Translations under genes and position numbers: made by a program
Shown: positions 26,321-34,516 of the stretch, in pieces
Numbering within the stretch: the first letter of the stretch is position 1
How the letters are laid out: every line of letters starts with the position of its first letter
The notes under the pieces: model-generated
Database searches by the model: none
The model's input: the letters and a program-made list of their open reading frames with translations, nothing else
Told to the model about the DNA's origin: nothing
Assembly (NCBI RefSeq): GCF_038006045.1
Contig: NZ_JBBOUK010000001.1
Coordinates: 1,529,001-1,593,000, forward strand
DNA length: 64,000 nucleotides
Reading direction: 5' to 3'
Source of the DNA: Exiguobacterium sp. FSL W8-0210
GTDB taxonomy: Bacteria > Bacillota > Bacilli > Exiguobacteriales > Exiguobacteriaceae

Positions 26321-27159
26321 TTTAAAGCTATGAACCGTTCGATCATCCGTTCATCCCGACGCGCGGATGGACCGATCCAAATCAGGTGACCGGGACTTTT
26401 CGATTCAATGAACTGCGCGTGAGGAATACTCCGTCGTGCGTGTTCCGCATGCTCGAACGGAACAGCACGGTCTGACTTCGAATGGACGATCAAGACGGGA
26501 CACGTGACGGCTTCAAGCCGTTCTCGTTCGATGTCTTGTGTGATATCAAACAAGACACCTCGCCCAGGACCATTTTGAAGACCAACCTCATATAATAACG
26601 ACGCATCCGTCTCACTAATGTGGGTACGGATCGTTTCGCGTGGTAACAGACTCGTCTTCTCGACCATCCGCACCGCAGCTTCTTCAGGAAACTTGCGAAT
26701 CTTATCCTTCACATACGTCCAAAGCCCCCACTGGATGAACTGCAGGGGACGTTGTAAGACCGGTTGGATCAGAAGACGATGATACGGAAGCGAGATCCGG
26801 TGCGTCATCGCACACGCTAAAACGAGGGCATGGACGCCTGGATCCATTCCAGCAAGCGCGATTGCCGTCGGTCCGCCGGCAGAGATGCCGTAAACGGTGT
26901 ACTGTTTAATCTGGCGGGAAGCAAGCCACCCAGCGTAGAACGTCGCAAGCGCCTCTGGACTATCCGCGAGCTGAAGCGGCGTTCTTCCATATCCCGGACG
27001 TGACGGTACGATGACACGATATCCTGCCGTGATTAACTTCTCGACATGGTAGACTTCTCGGTAATCCGACTGCGTGCCATGAATCAAAAGAATGACAGGA
27101 CCGCTCCCGCTATCCCGGTAATCAAAGCGCTGACCATTCCATTCTGCGATATAATGCAT
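26308..27159 (-). CDS. Alpha/beta hydrolase
   Basis: 283-residue serine hydrolase of the alpha/beta fold. LIHGTQSD is the oxyanion segment, GISAGG (S in the nucleophile elbow, near residue 93) the nucleophile, HSKSDRAVP supplies the aspartate, and SPGHLIW the histidine, giving a complete triad. It has no signal peptide. Substrate unknown. It is convergent with the preceding gene (13-bp overlap) and divergent from the WYL regulator. Confidence 0.88.
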   Translation of the reverse strand: MHYIAEWNGQRFDYRDSGSGPVILLIHGTQSDYREVYHVEKLITAGYRVIVPSRPGYGRTPLQLADSPEALATFYAGWLASRQIKQYTVYGISAGGPTAIALAGMDPGVHALVLACAMTHRISLPYHRLLIQPVLQRPLQFIQWGLWTYVKDKIRKFPEEAAVRMVEKTSLLPRETIRTHISETDASLLYEVGLQNGPGRGVLFDITQDIERERLEAVTCPVLIVHSKSDRAVPFEHAEHARRSIPHAQFIESKSPGHLIWIGPSARRDERMIERFIALNQMT

Positions 27160-27220
27160 CCAAATTCTCCTATCTCTTAGTTTTTACCATTTTATTGTTA
27201 ATTTAATATTCATTTTCATG

Positions 27221-27236
27221 TATACTGTAAAGTATA
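27221..27236. promoter_or_regulatory. Palindrome over the -10 region ahead of the WYL regulator
   Basis: TATACT-GTAA-AGTATA is a perfect inverted repeat. TATACT could also be a -10 box about 45 bp before the WYL gene start. This would suit autoregulation or control of the divergent hydrolase gene. No factor is identified. Confidence 0.4.
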
Positions 27237-27272
27237 ACCAAACCATTGTGACTTAGGAAATGAGGATGCGTA

Positions 27273-28277
27273 GTGTCTAACGAAAAATTAACGAACCGTG
27301 ACCGCTTACTTGCTGTACGAGAAATCTTCGAACGTCAGTCGGATGAAGACCATACGTTAACGCTTGAGGAATTGAGCATGGAACTCTCGAAACGAGGACT
27401 GATCGAGAAGCTATCCCGAAAATCGTTGAAGGATGATATTGCGGCACTTGCCAAATCAGGTTTCGACGTCGTGGCGGAAGAGACGAAGAATGGACTTGCC
27501 ATTCCGTATCATCTCGTCAGTCGTCCTTTTGAGCATCATCAGCTCCGATTGCTGGTCGATGCCATCGCCAGTGCGAAGTTCATCTCGGAGAGTGAGACGA
27601 CGTCTCTCGTTCAAACGATTCAGTCGTTGACGAGTGATAAGATGGCGGAATCACTCCAACCGGTGCTACATACTGTCAAAAAACCAAAAGGAATGACGTC
27701 CCGCTCGATCGATACGATCCAGAAAGCCATCAGCGATGGTTTCGTCATCAGTTTCCAGTACCAAGGAAAGTTCAATGAACGGACGCGGAAGTTCGAGTTA
27801 CGGAAGGATGGCGAGCATTATCTCGTTTCTCCGGCTCACCTGTTGATGGATAACGGAAATTACTATTTGATTGGACGCGATGAGCGGATCAAAGAGATCC
27901 GGACGTACCGGGTCGACCGAATCGTCGATTGTAAAGCGTTCGAACCGATGGAAGAACCGGTTCACGTCGAGCCGAGTTACTTAAGTAACATGTTCAACAT
28001 GTACGGGGGAGAAAACGAGCAATTGACGCTTAAATTCCAGGAGAGTCTGATGCCAACCGTCGTCGACCGGTTCGGGACAGATATCCGCTGCCGTCGCCTC
28101 GATGACCTCTGGTTCGAGGTCAAGGTCGATGCGCTCTTTTCCGACGGGTTCATGATGTGGCTGATTCAATTCGGCAACCAGGCGGAAATCATCGCACCTG
28201 TCGAACGTCGGGAGACATTCAAGAACAAGGTGGCAGGTCTTGCGACGATGTACCAAGTCGTAACACCTGCTCTTTAA
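27273..28277 (+). CDS. WYL-domain transcriptional regulator
   Basis: 334 residues. An N-terminal HTH_11-type winged helix (RLLAVREIFERQSDEDHTLTLEELSMELSKRG..., about 10-75) is followed by a WYL domain (about 150-235: GFVISFQYQGK..., LVSPAHLLMDNGNYYLIGRDERIKEIRTYRVDRI) and a WCX C-terminal extension. WYL proteins sense nucleic acids or nucleotides and control stress or defence genes in several systems. No defence genes are adjacent. The GTG start at 27273 follows GAGGATG. Terminator downstream. Confidence 0.87.
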   Translation: MSNEKLTNRDRLLAVREIFERQSDEDHTLTLEELSMELSKRGLIEKLSRKSLKDDIAALAKSGFDVVAEETKNGLAIPYHLVSRPFEHHQLRLLVDAIASAKFISESETTSLVQTIQSLTSDKMAESLQPVLHTVKKPKGMTSRSIDTIQKAISDGFVISFQYQGKFNERTRKFELRKDGEHYLVSPAHLLMDNGNYYLIGRDERIKEIRTYRVDRIVDCKAFEPMEEPVHVEPSYLSNMFNMYGGENEQLTLKFQESLMPTVVDRFGTDIRCRRLDDLWFEVKVDALFSDGFMMWLIQFGNQAEIIAPVERRETFKNKVAGLATMYQVVTPAL

Positions 28278-28283
28278 GGGCTG

Positions 28284-28320
28284 AAGCAAGGTTCACTTGA
28301 CCGTGGATCTTGCTTTTTTT
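28284..28320 (+). terminator. Terminator
   Basis: AAGCAAG..CAC pairs with GTG..CTTGCTT and is followed by seven T residues after the WYL gene. Confidence 0.85.
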
Positions 28321-28436
28321 ATTTGTCGAGAAAAAAACTTTTTGTCGTTTTTTGTCGGATATTCATATTTGAATATTTTAAGCGAATAGTTCCAGTTACT
28401 ATTAAGGATATCTGATACTTATGTAGGAGGAACGAC

Positions 28437-28763
28437 ATGCAACAGATGGAAAAAAGCCAATCAAACGGGATGCGGAAACTAGCTGCTTTCCTCTTCTTCG
28501 TTTGTCTATCCTATACATCGTGGTACTTATTTTCACTTTTTGTCTTTCATCTCGTGTTTCCAGAAGATGTCGTGACATCCTTAGATATCGTCGTGTTCGG
28601 ATTCAGTCCGGTCGTCGCTCTTGTCGTCACCATCGGCTCATTACGCTTGATTGAACGACGCATGAAACCTAAATTCACACCCCTTTTATTCATCGGGTAT
28701 ACGTTCTCGACAAGCATCTTGATTTATTACGCGATCGTGAACGAACTTCTGCCCCGACTGTGA
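28437..28763 (+). CDS. Small three-helix membrane protein
   Basis: 108 residues with three transmembrane helices (about 15-37, 49-68, 80-100), a basic N-terminus (MQQMEKSQSNGMRK) and a RLIERRMKPK cytoplasmic loop. I do not recognise a family. TAGGAGGAACG lies before the ATG at 28437. Confidence 0.7.
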   Translation: MQQMEKSQSNGMRKLAAFLFFVCLSYTSWYLFSLFVFHLVFPEDVVTSLDIVVFGFSPVVALVVTIGSLRLIERRMKPKFTPLLFIGYTFSTSILIYYAIVNELLPRL

Positions 28764-28826
28764 CTTGCAACTCCCCAGCAATTGGCATATGCTACGCTTA
28801 TAGCTTGCTAGGTAAGGGGGGATACG

Positions 28827-28937
28827 ATGAACGCACAGTATATCCTCGACTGGATGCCGCTCGTGATTCCTGTCGGTGCCATCGTCTTTATTGTCGTCAT
28901 TGCAAAAAAAGCTTCGAAAATCGATGCTGAAAAGTAA
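28827..28937 (+). CDS. Single-helix membrane microprotein (36 aa)
   Basis: A 36-residue frame with one transmembrane helix (about 10-26: MPLVIPVGAIVFIVVIA) and a basic tail (KKASKIDAEK). AAGGGGGG lies 6-7 nt before the ATG, and a terminator follows the stop at once, so it appears to be a complete transcription unit. Function unknown. Confidence 0.65.
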   Translation: MNAQYILDWMPLVIPVGAIVFIVVIAKKASKIDAEK

Positions 28938-28939
28938 GG

Positions 28940-28965
28940 AGACTCCAATCAGGGAGTCTTTTTTT
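28940..28965 (+). terminator. Terminator
   Basis: GACTCC pairs with GGGAGTC and is followed by seven T residues, directly after the microprotein gene. Confidence 0.85.
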
Positions 28966-29089
28966 ATTGGCTTCTGTTGGTACTTTATTCACGCGATTTG
29001 CCTATTGTGCAAAAACATAACGTCACCCATTTCTATGGTATAAAGGAACTAGGCGAAAGACCTAATATTAGGAAATCATGGAGGGACAG

Positions 29090-29608
29090 ATGAGACAAAG
29101 AACCATCATGACTTTACTTGCACTCAGTCTACTGCTTACCGTATGTATGATGAAAAAACCAACGTTGACGCCAAAAGCCAGTACCATCGATCTCACCATC
29201 GCCGTCGTCGGAACGGCTCCAGTACTTACGCAATCCCCAGACTTCCATTCGATTGATCTGCAGGAGATCAAAGGAGATTTACGACGATACGACGCCGTCA
29301 TGATTATGCCGGAGTACTTACATCAGGTAGCGGGACGTGACTATGCTACCGTCTACCGGAAGGCGCAGATTCCCTTTTTCTTTATCGGCTCTCAAAAATC
29401 CATCGAACCGTTTCTTGATCCGAGTCTATCCTATGAGGAAAGCATCTCGGTGCCGAATCCGACGTTTGCGGCTGGTATGCTCTATGACGGTACACAAAAG
29501 ACGACCTGGTTGTTTGGTGAGGGAATCGAACGACCGAATCGTTCAGAGCAACTGAAGATCTATCAATCGATCTTTCAAACGATTGAACAGAGTCACTTAG
29601 CAAAGTAA
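29090..29608 (+). CDS. Exported or membrane-anchored protein of unknown function
   Basis: 172 residues. An N-terminal hydrophobic segment (IMTLLALSLLLTVCMM) precedes a soluble Rossmann-like alpha/beta domain (IDLTIAVVGTAPVL..., YDAVMIMPEYL, IPFFFIGSQ). The cysteine in LTVC is not a good lipobox, so I favour a signal anchor. The ATG at 29090 follows GGAGGGAC; an earlier ATG lies inside this site. Family not recognised. Confidence 0.7.
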   Translation: MRQRTIMTLLALSLLLTVCMMKKPTLTPKASTIDLTIAVVGTAPVLTQSPDFHSIDLQEIKGDLRRYDAVMIMPEYLHQVAGRDYATVYRKAQIPFFFIGSQKSIEPFLDPSLSYEESISVPNPTFAAGMLYDGTQKTTWLFGEGIERPNRSEQLKIYQSIFQTIEQSHLAK

Positions 29609-29618
29609 CGCTTGAATG

Positions 29619-29676
29619 AAACAGACCGAAGCGCTCGGAAGTACATCTACTTCCAAACACTTCGATCTGTTTTTTC
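29619..29676. terminator. Large bidirectional terminator
   Basis: AAACAGACCGAAGCG..GGAAGTA pairs with TACTTCC..CACTTCGATCTGTTT, with T or A runs on both sides, between convergent genes. Confidence 0.85.
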
Positions 29677-29677
29677 G

Positions 29678-30400
29678 TCAATCGAGTTGTTTCGTCGGGG
29701 CTAAGACGATTTCCCGGATGTTCACATGTTGCGGTTGCTCGAAGGCGAATAAGACGGTGTCCGCGACGACTTGCGGATCGAGTCCACCGTCAATCGACTG
29801 TTTCCATTTGTTATAGCCGTCCTTGATCGCATCACTTGTCGTATGACCGAGTAATTCCGTCTCGACGACACCTGGTGCGATCGTCATGACGCGGACACCG
29901 TGAGACACGACTTCACCTCGGACGTTCTCACTCATCGCGTGGACGGCGAATTTCGTACCGACGTACGCGGCATGGTCTGCGAACGTCTTTTTACCCGCAA
30001 TCGAACTGATATTGATGATCGTGCCGGTCTTGCGCTCTACCATCGAGGGAAGGACGGCTTGCATGCCGTGTAAGACACCGAGCGCGTTGACGTCAAACAT
30101 CTCTTCCCATTCTTCCGCGTCTTGTGTCTCGATTTGACCGAGTAACATCCGTCCTGCATTATTGATGATGGCTTCGACCGGTCCGAACGCTTCCGTCGCG
30201 TCTGCTAAAGCAGCATCGAGGGCAACTCGGTCGGTGGCTGCGACTTGGCGGATCAAGACATCGTCTGAAGCAAGGCTCGTAAGACGATCAATCCGTCGTC
30301 CGAGCAATAAGACGCGGTACCCTTTCTGAATGAACGTTCGCGCAATCGCATGCCCGATTCCTGACGTAGCACCGGTGATGGCAATGAATCCTGTTTTCAT
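29678..30400 (-). CDS. Short-chain dehydrogenase/reductase
   Basis: 240-residue classical SDR: TGATSGIG cofactor loop (about 9-16), NNAG (about 86-89), catalytic serine in INISSIAGKK and Y-x3-K in YVGTK. The basic residues after the second strand (LLLGRRIDRL) suggest NADP(H). Divergent from an HxlR-type regulator, which probably controls it. The physiological substrate is unknown. Confidence 0.88.
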   Translation of the reverse strand: MKTGFIAITGATSGIGHAIARTFIQKGYRVLLLGRRIDRLTSLASDDVLIRQVAATDRVALDAALADATEAFGPVEAIINNAGRMLLGQIETQDAEEWEEMFDVNALGVLHGMQAVLPSMVERKTGTIINISSIAGKKTFADHAAYVGTKFAVHAMSENVRGEVVSHGVRVMTIAPGVVETELLGHTTSDAIKDGYNKWKQSIDGGLDPQVVADTVLFAFEQPQHVNIREIVLAPTKQLD

Positions 30401-30484
30401 GATATCGTCTCCTTATTTGATATGATAAATTGAAGATAACAGAGGGAAACCAATCCGAGAAGTACGCACTTTTAGGTCAGTCGG

Positions 30485-30498
30485 TTACCTTTTGGTAA
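30485..30498. promoter_or_regulatory. Probable HxlR operator
   Basis: An inverted repeat TTACC-TTTT-GGTAA lies between the divergent SDR and HxlR-type genes, 14 bp before the regulator start. Position and symmetry fit an operator for the dimeric regulator; binding is untested. Confidence 0.5.
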
Positions 30499-30511
30499 GG
30501 GAGGGAACGGT

Positions 30512-30853
30512 ATGCCGTATCTAAATGAGTTCGATGCGACGATGCGTCAGATTCAAGGCAAGTGGAAAGTGATGATCTTGTACGAGCTGCATGAGGAAGG
30601 CGCGGTACGTTTTAATACACTGGAGCGTTATATCCAGGACGTCTCACCGAAGACGCTGACACAGCAGCTGAAGCAACTCGAACAAGATGGCTTGATTACG
30701 CGGACCGTCTACCCGGAAATCCCACCTCGTGTTGAGTATGCGTTAAGTGCGAAAGGTACGTCCTTGATTCCACTACTCGATGCGATCTGCGACTGGGGAC
30801 TCGCGACGACACCACGCAACCAATTATGCGACGAGGAAGCCCCTGCTCCATGA
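30512..30853 (+). CDS. HxlR-family transcriptional regulator
   Basis: 113-residue winged-helix HxlR protein: IQGKWKVMILYELHEEGAVRFNTLERYIQDVSPKTLTQQLKQLEQDGLITRTVYPEIPPRVEYALSAKG is the canonical domain. Cysteines occur only near the C-terminus (AICDWG, NQLCDEE); the N-terminal redox cysteine of HypR/QorR-type members is absent. AAGGGAGGG precedes the ATG. It probably regulates the divergent SDR gene. A terminator overlaps its stop codon. Confidence 0.88.
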   Translation: MPYLNEFDATMRQIQGKWKVMILYELHEEGAVRFNTLERYIQDVSPKTLTQQLKQLEQDGLITRTVYPEIPPRVEYALSAKGTSLIPLLDAICDWGLATTPRNQLCDEEAPAP

Positions 30854-30866
30854 GCAGGGGCTTTTC
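30837..30866. terminator. Bidirectional terminator
   Basis: A perfect 12-bp stem AAGCCCCTGCTC with GAGCAGGGGCTT and a 3-nt loop, between the HxlR gene and the convergent DUF4129-like gene. Confidence 0.9.
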
Positions 30867-30867
30867 G

Positions 30868-31842
30868 TTAACGTTCGATTTGTTCTCGTACTTGACGGCG
30901 GAACGTCTGAATGTCGTAGGCCGGTTCACTTGGACTGAACTCAATCCCGTCAATCAGACGAGCGTTTTGCACCGTATCCGGGAACTCGATCCGTGTCAGC
31001 CATTCAAGCGTCGTCTCTTCATGGCGTCTTGGGAAAGCTTGCTCGAGCTGAGAAGCAATCTTCAGAAGCGGATGATGACTATGCCGTTTTGGCGCATGTG
31101 CCCGTACTTGTTTGGAGTGCTTGACGGTTTGTTCTCTTTCGATCGCTATGACTTTTCGCTTCCGGATGACATAAAGCGTAACCGCAACTAAGATCACTGT
31201 CAGAAGCGTCGTTGCGATCCAAATCCAATCCGGTGTTCCTGCCTGGACGGCAGCTTGCTCCACGTCTTGAACACCTTTGATATTCTCTAGCCCCATTGCC
31301 CGGTTCGTCATCGTGTCCGCTTCCCGACCAAGTGGTTCCGTCCAAAGGAACAATGAACCGAATGCTTCAAATAGCGGACGAATCGCACTCATGACGGATC
31401 CGACGAGCGCTTCTTTCGTGAGACGGAAGACAACAGCGATGATCAGCCCCGCGCTGAGGACCAGCGCGATCGTCGGGAAGATACGCCGCCATTCTGTCAT
31501 GTAGGTGACGACGAATGGATACGCAAGAACGAAGACCAAAATTAAAAATGCGCCAATTGGTGGTGTCACTCCCGGGAACAATACCATCACGACGCCGATG
31601 ACCATCGCACTCGTAGCGTAACGCCACGCCGAATCGATCGTATCAAGAAACGCGGTCCAGGCGACGAAGACAAGGGTTAAGACGCTAGCTACGGGAGAGA
31701 GGAAAAACAAGGACCCCGCTACGAGTAACTGTAATCCGATTCGAAGCGAACGATGTGGTACGAAAGCGAGTACCGGAAGAGCGATCGCGAGATAGAACGG
31801 AACCGGTAACAGACTCGCAAGGAATATCCACCAGAGAATCAT
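30868..31842 (-). CDS. DUF4129-like membrane protein
   Basis: 324 residues. About six transmembrane helices fill residues 1-155, with another at about 208-228. A basic cytoplasmic linker leads to a C-terminal domain (HPLLKIASQLEQAFPRRHEETTLEWLTRIEFPDT) resembling DUF4129. It overlaps the DUF58 gene upstream by 4 nt. In many bacteria moxR-DUF58 is followed by a transglutaminase/DUF4129 protein; here no transglutaminase core is visible. Last gene of the operon. Confidence 0.75.
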   Translation of the reverse strand: MILWWIFLASLLPVPFYLAIALPVLAFVPHRSLRIGLQLLVAGSLFFLSPVASVLTLVFVAWTAFLDTIDSAWRYATSAMVIGVVMVLFPGVTPPIGAFLILVFVLAYPFVVTYMTEWRRIFPTIALVLSAGLIIAVVFRLTKEALVGSVMSAIRPLFEAFGSLFLWTEPLGREADTMTNRAMGLENIKGVQDVEQAAVQAGTPDWIWIATTLLTVILVAVTLYVIRKRKVIAIEREQTVKHSKQVRAHAPKRHSHHPLLKIASQLEQAFPRRHEETTLEWLTRIEFPDTVQNARLIDGIEFSPSEPAYDIQTFRRQVREQIER

Positions 31843-32885
31843 GCGCTCACTCCTTTCTGCCGGTGACCGAGATGAATCTCCGCCGTCGTCGACGGCACAC
31901 TACGTTGCAATCGCTTCGTGAAGTACCGTCGCTCGAGCGGTAGATCGTATTCGGAAATCCGGGCAAGGCATTCCATCGTCCGTAGGAATTGATGTTTTCC
32001 CATACCAGACGGAACATGGTACCACTGACCGGATCGGTTGACCATCGAAATCCAGAGGCTGTAGGAAGCCCCTTGTTTCTCGAGTTCACGGATGATCGTC
32101 GCGGCACGCGATAATAGTTTCTCGAAGTCCGAGCGGAGGGCGAGTCCGTCTGCGGACAAGCCATCGACGATGACGGCATAATCATGGTTACGTTTCCGAT
32201 CATATTGATACGAGTACAGCTCATTCGTCTTCGCATAAGCGGACCAGTAGATCGACTTCGCATCTCCGGAGTAGGGGACGACGGAGTGGAAACTCGAGCG
32301 ATCGGTGAACGGACTCGAGCGATCAATCGTCTCACCGGGAATCATCCGCTCATTCCACTCGACTGACGCTGGTGCAAAGTCAGGGAAGACGTGACCCAGC
32401 TCTTGGATATCAAGCGTCACATAGATTGTGATCAAATGAAACGGATCCAAGATCATGACGTCAAACGACTGAATCCGAATCGTTCCCCGGTGAGCGGCAA
32501 TGACATCGATTGAAAACGGCACAATCGTCTGTTTGCTGACATATAAGTGTTGACGCCAAAATTGACTACTCGCATCAGGAAGCTTGATCTGATCCCCGAG
32601 CAAGCCAGAAATCGTGATGCGACCGAGTGGTAACTTCGTTGGGTTCGACAATTCGAACGGTATCTGGATCGTTTCCTCTCGAAAAGCGCGAACCGTCTCA
32701 AGGAGGCGGACGCGAATCCGCTTCGCAACGTATTCGAGATAATACGGCATCACCCAGCCATATAATGTATAGGCGAGTAATAAAGCCGCAATCCAGACAG
32801 GACCATAGAGTCCCACGATGACGCCGCTTGCACCTGTCATCGTAAGAATGATGAGGTTAAAGCCTTTTGGTATGATCAATTGCAT
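31839..32885 (-). CDS. DUF58 protein
   Basis: 348-residue DUF58 protein, two N-terminal transmembrane helices (about 10-50), a beta-rich extracytoplasmic-like region, and the conserved DUF58 block near 220-260 (SSFHSVVPYSGDAKSIYWSAYAKTNELYSYQY) followed by a VWA-like segment (DYAVIVDGLS). DUF58 proteins act with MoxR ATPases, possibly in envelope protein maturation. It starts 2 nt after the moxR stop and overlaps the DUF4129-like gene, a tight operon. Confidence 0.87.
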   Translation of the reverse strand: MQLIIPKGFNLIILTMTGASGVIVGLYGPVWIAALLLAYTLYGWVMPYYLEYVAKRIRVRLLETVRAFREETIQIPFELSNPTKLPLGRITISGLLGDQIKLPDASSQFWRQHLYVSKQTIVPFSIDVIAAHRGTIRIQSFDVMILDPFHLITIYVTLDIQELGHVFPDFAPASVEWNERMIPGETIDRSSPFTDRSSFHSVVPYSGDAKSIYWSAYAKTNELYSYQYDRKRNHDYAVIVDGLSADGLALRSDFEKLLSRAATIIRELEKQGASYSLWISMVNRSGQWYHVPSGMGKHQFLRTMECLARISEYDLPLERRYFTKRLQRSVPSTTAEIHLGHRQKGVSA

Positions 32886-32887
32886 GA

Positions 32888-33796
32888 TTACACCTCAGTC
32901 GGAACAGTGAGTGAATCGAGGACTTGCTCGACGAGACGTTCGTTCGATAGCTTCAGCGTCGCTTCGAGCGTCAAGACGAGACGGTGGGCAAGCAATGGCG
33001 TCGCCAAGTGCTTGACGTCCTCTGGTGTGACGTACGTCCGCTCCTGCATCCAGGCCCGTGCTTTTGCTGCTTTTAAGAGTGCGAGCGTCGCTCGTGGACT
33101 CGGTCCGATCTCAACGTCACGATGGGCGCGGAGTGCGTCACAGACATCGAGTAAGTAGTTTTCGACGCTATCCTCGATCGAGACGGCAACGACTTCCTCT
33201 TTCCAGTCATTGAGTTGTTCGAGCGGAATCTGTAGTTCGGCTGCTGTTAAGTGCACCCCGCGTAATAATGCTTTTTCCGCTTGACGTGTCAGCGGAGCGA
33301 ACGATAACTTGAACAAGAAACGGTCGAGTTGGGCATGCGGTAATGGGAATGTACCGTGTCCATCGAACGGATTTTGTGTCGCGATGACAAGAAAGTGTTG
33401 CGGTAACGTATAAGATGTATCCCCGATCGTCACTTGCCCTTCCGCCATTGCCTCGAGCAATGCTGACTGTGTCCGTGGAGTCGTCCGGTTGATTTCATCG
33501 ACGAGGACGATGTTCGCGAACAGCGGACCAAACCGTTGTTCAAACGATCCTGTCAGCGGGTTGAACAGCTCCATCCCAAGTAGGTCGGTCGGTAACGTAT
33601 CCGCTGTACATTGAACACGTGAGAACTTCGCTTCGAGTGTCTGCGCCAGTGCTTTTGCTAATGTCGTCTTACCGGTCCCCGGACGGTCTTCGAGCAACAC
33701 ATGACCTTCTGCGAGTAAGCCCATCAATAAATGATCAATCACATCGTCCTGACCAAGGACAGATTGTTTGAGTGATGTACGTAACGTTTGAAACAT
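32888..33796 (-). CDS. MoxR-family AAA+ ATPase
   Basis: 302-residue MoxR AAA+ ATPase, a chaperone-like ATPase. Walker A is EDRPGTGKTT (about 36-45), Walker B ANIVLVDEINRT, sensor 1 LVIATQNP, and sensor 2 falls in the GPSPRATLALLKAAKA region. The ATG at 33796 is chosen because AAGGGGGAA lies upstream; a longer open frame lacks one. First gene of moxR-DUF58-DUF4129-like; the substrate of the complex is unknown. Confidence 0.92.
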   Translation of the reverse strand: MFQTLRTSLKQSVLGQDDVIDHLLMGLLAEGHVLLEDRPGTGKTTLAKALAQTLEAKFSRVQCTADTLPTDLLGMELFNPLTGSFEQRFGPLFANIVLVDEINRTTPRTQSALLEAMAEGQVTIGDTSYTLPQHFLVIATQNPFDGHGTFPLPHAQLDRFLFKLSFAPLTRQAEKALLRGVHLTAAELQIPLEQLNDWKEEVVAVSIEDSVENYLLDVCDALRAHRDVEIGPSPRATLALLKAAKARAWMQERTYVTPEDVKHLATPLLAHRLVLTLEATLKLSNERLVEQVLDSLTVPTEV

Positions 33797-34018
33797 AGAT
33801 GATTCCCCCTTTAAGATGCATCGTATTTCTAAAGTGTACGAAAATTCAGAAAAAACTGCTAGTGATTTTCCAGGAATCACGCATAAAGAAATACGTCTAT
33901 CTTTTATACTACCAGTTTCATCCAAAAGTTTCGTAAAATATCAAAAAAATTGAAACAGGATTATGAAGTCACTTAGCGAATAGAAGGATATAGTCATTGG
34001 AATAGGGAGGATGGACAG

Positions 34019-34246
34019 ATGAAATCACATACTACCGAATCGAACTCTACTCTAAACCAGCAACAGGATGTTGCTCACAGTCCTATTGACGAGTATCAAC
34101 GTATTGTTGCCGGAGGACCTCCGAATCGTCGAGCCTTTTCCGCGATTCGTCGGCTCCCATTCGGATTACGTTTGCTGACGTATACGATCGGTTCCTTATT
34201 CACAGCAGGCATCCTCGCTGGACTCGTCATCAGTCTACTCGGTTAA
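34019..34246 (+). CDS. Small single-helix membrane protein (75 aa)
   Basis: 75 residues with a polar, disordered N-terminal half (SHTTESNSTLNQQQDVAHSP), a basic stretch (PNRRAFSAIRRLPFG) and one C-terminal transmembrane helix (LLTYTIGSLFTAGILAGLVISLL). AGGGAGGA precedes the ATG and a terminator follows. It is divergent from moxR. No family recognised. Confidence 0.7.
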   Translation: MKSHTTESNSTLNQQQDVAHSPIDEYQRIVAGGPPNRRAFSAIRRLPFGLRLLTYTIGSLFTAGILAGLVISLLG

Positions 34247-34250
34247 AAAA

Positions 34251-34276
34251 GACTCCCTCAGCATTCCGAGGGAGTC
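34251..34276. terminator. Bidirectional terminator
   Basis: Perfect 9-bp stem GACTCCCTC with GAGGGAGTC, A-run on its left, between convergent genes. Confidence 0.8.
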
Positions 34277-34279
34277 TCA

Positions 34280-34495
34280 TCATTCTTCAAAGAGATCATC
34301 CATCAACTCGGAGATCTCTTTTTTACGTGCGTTCGTCTCATCGCGTAAGATCCGAATCGAGCGCCCGGTCCAGTCGAGTCGGTCGCCAATCGTCGCCTGG
34401 CGCGGCAAACGACTTTTCGGTAATGTGATCGTCTCGCGGTCGTCGGTCTCGCAAATCGCTAGATCGTCTTCAAAATCAGCTAGGGTCAATCGCAT
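34280..34495 (-). CDS. DUF3006 protein
   Basis: 71 residues, a compact beta-rich DUF3006 domain (LTLADFEDDLAICETDDRETITLPKSRLPRQATIGDRLDW) with a helical acidic tail. DUF3006 genes commonly follow ComEC-like metallo-beta-lactamase genes, as here. The ATG at 34495 is preferred over an upstream GTG because GGAGG then lies 8 nt before it. Function unknown. Confidence 0.8.
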   Translation of the reverse strand: MRLTLADFEDDLAICETDDRETITLPKSRLPRQATIGDRLDWTGRSIRILRDETNARKKEISELMDDLFEE

Positions 34496-34516
34496 CTGAT
34501 GCACCTCCACGTCTCG

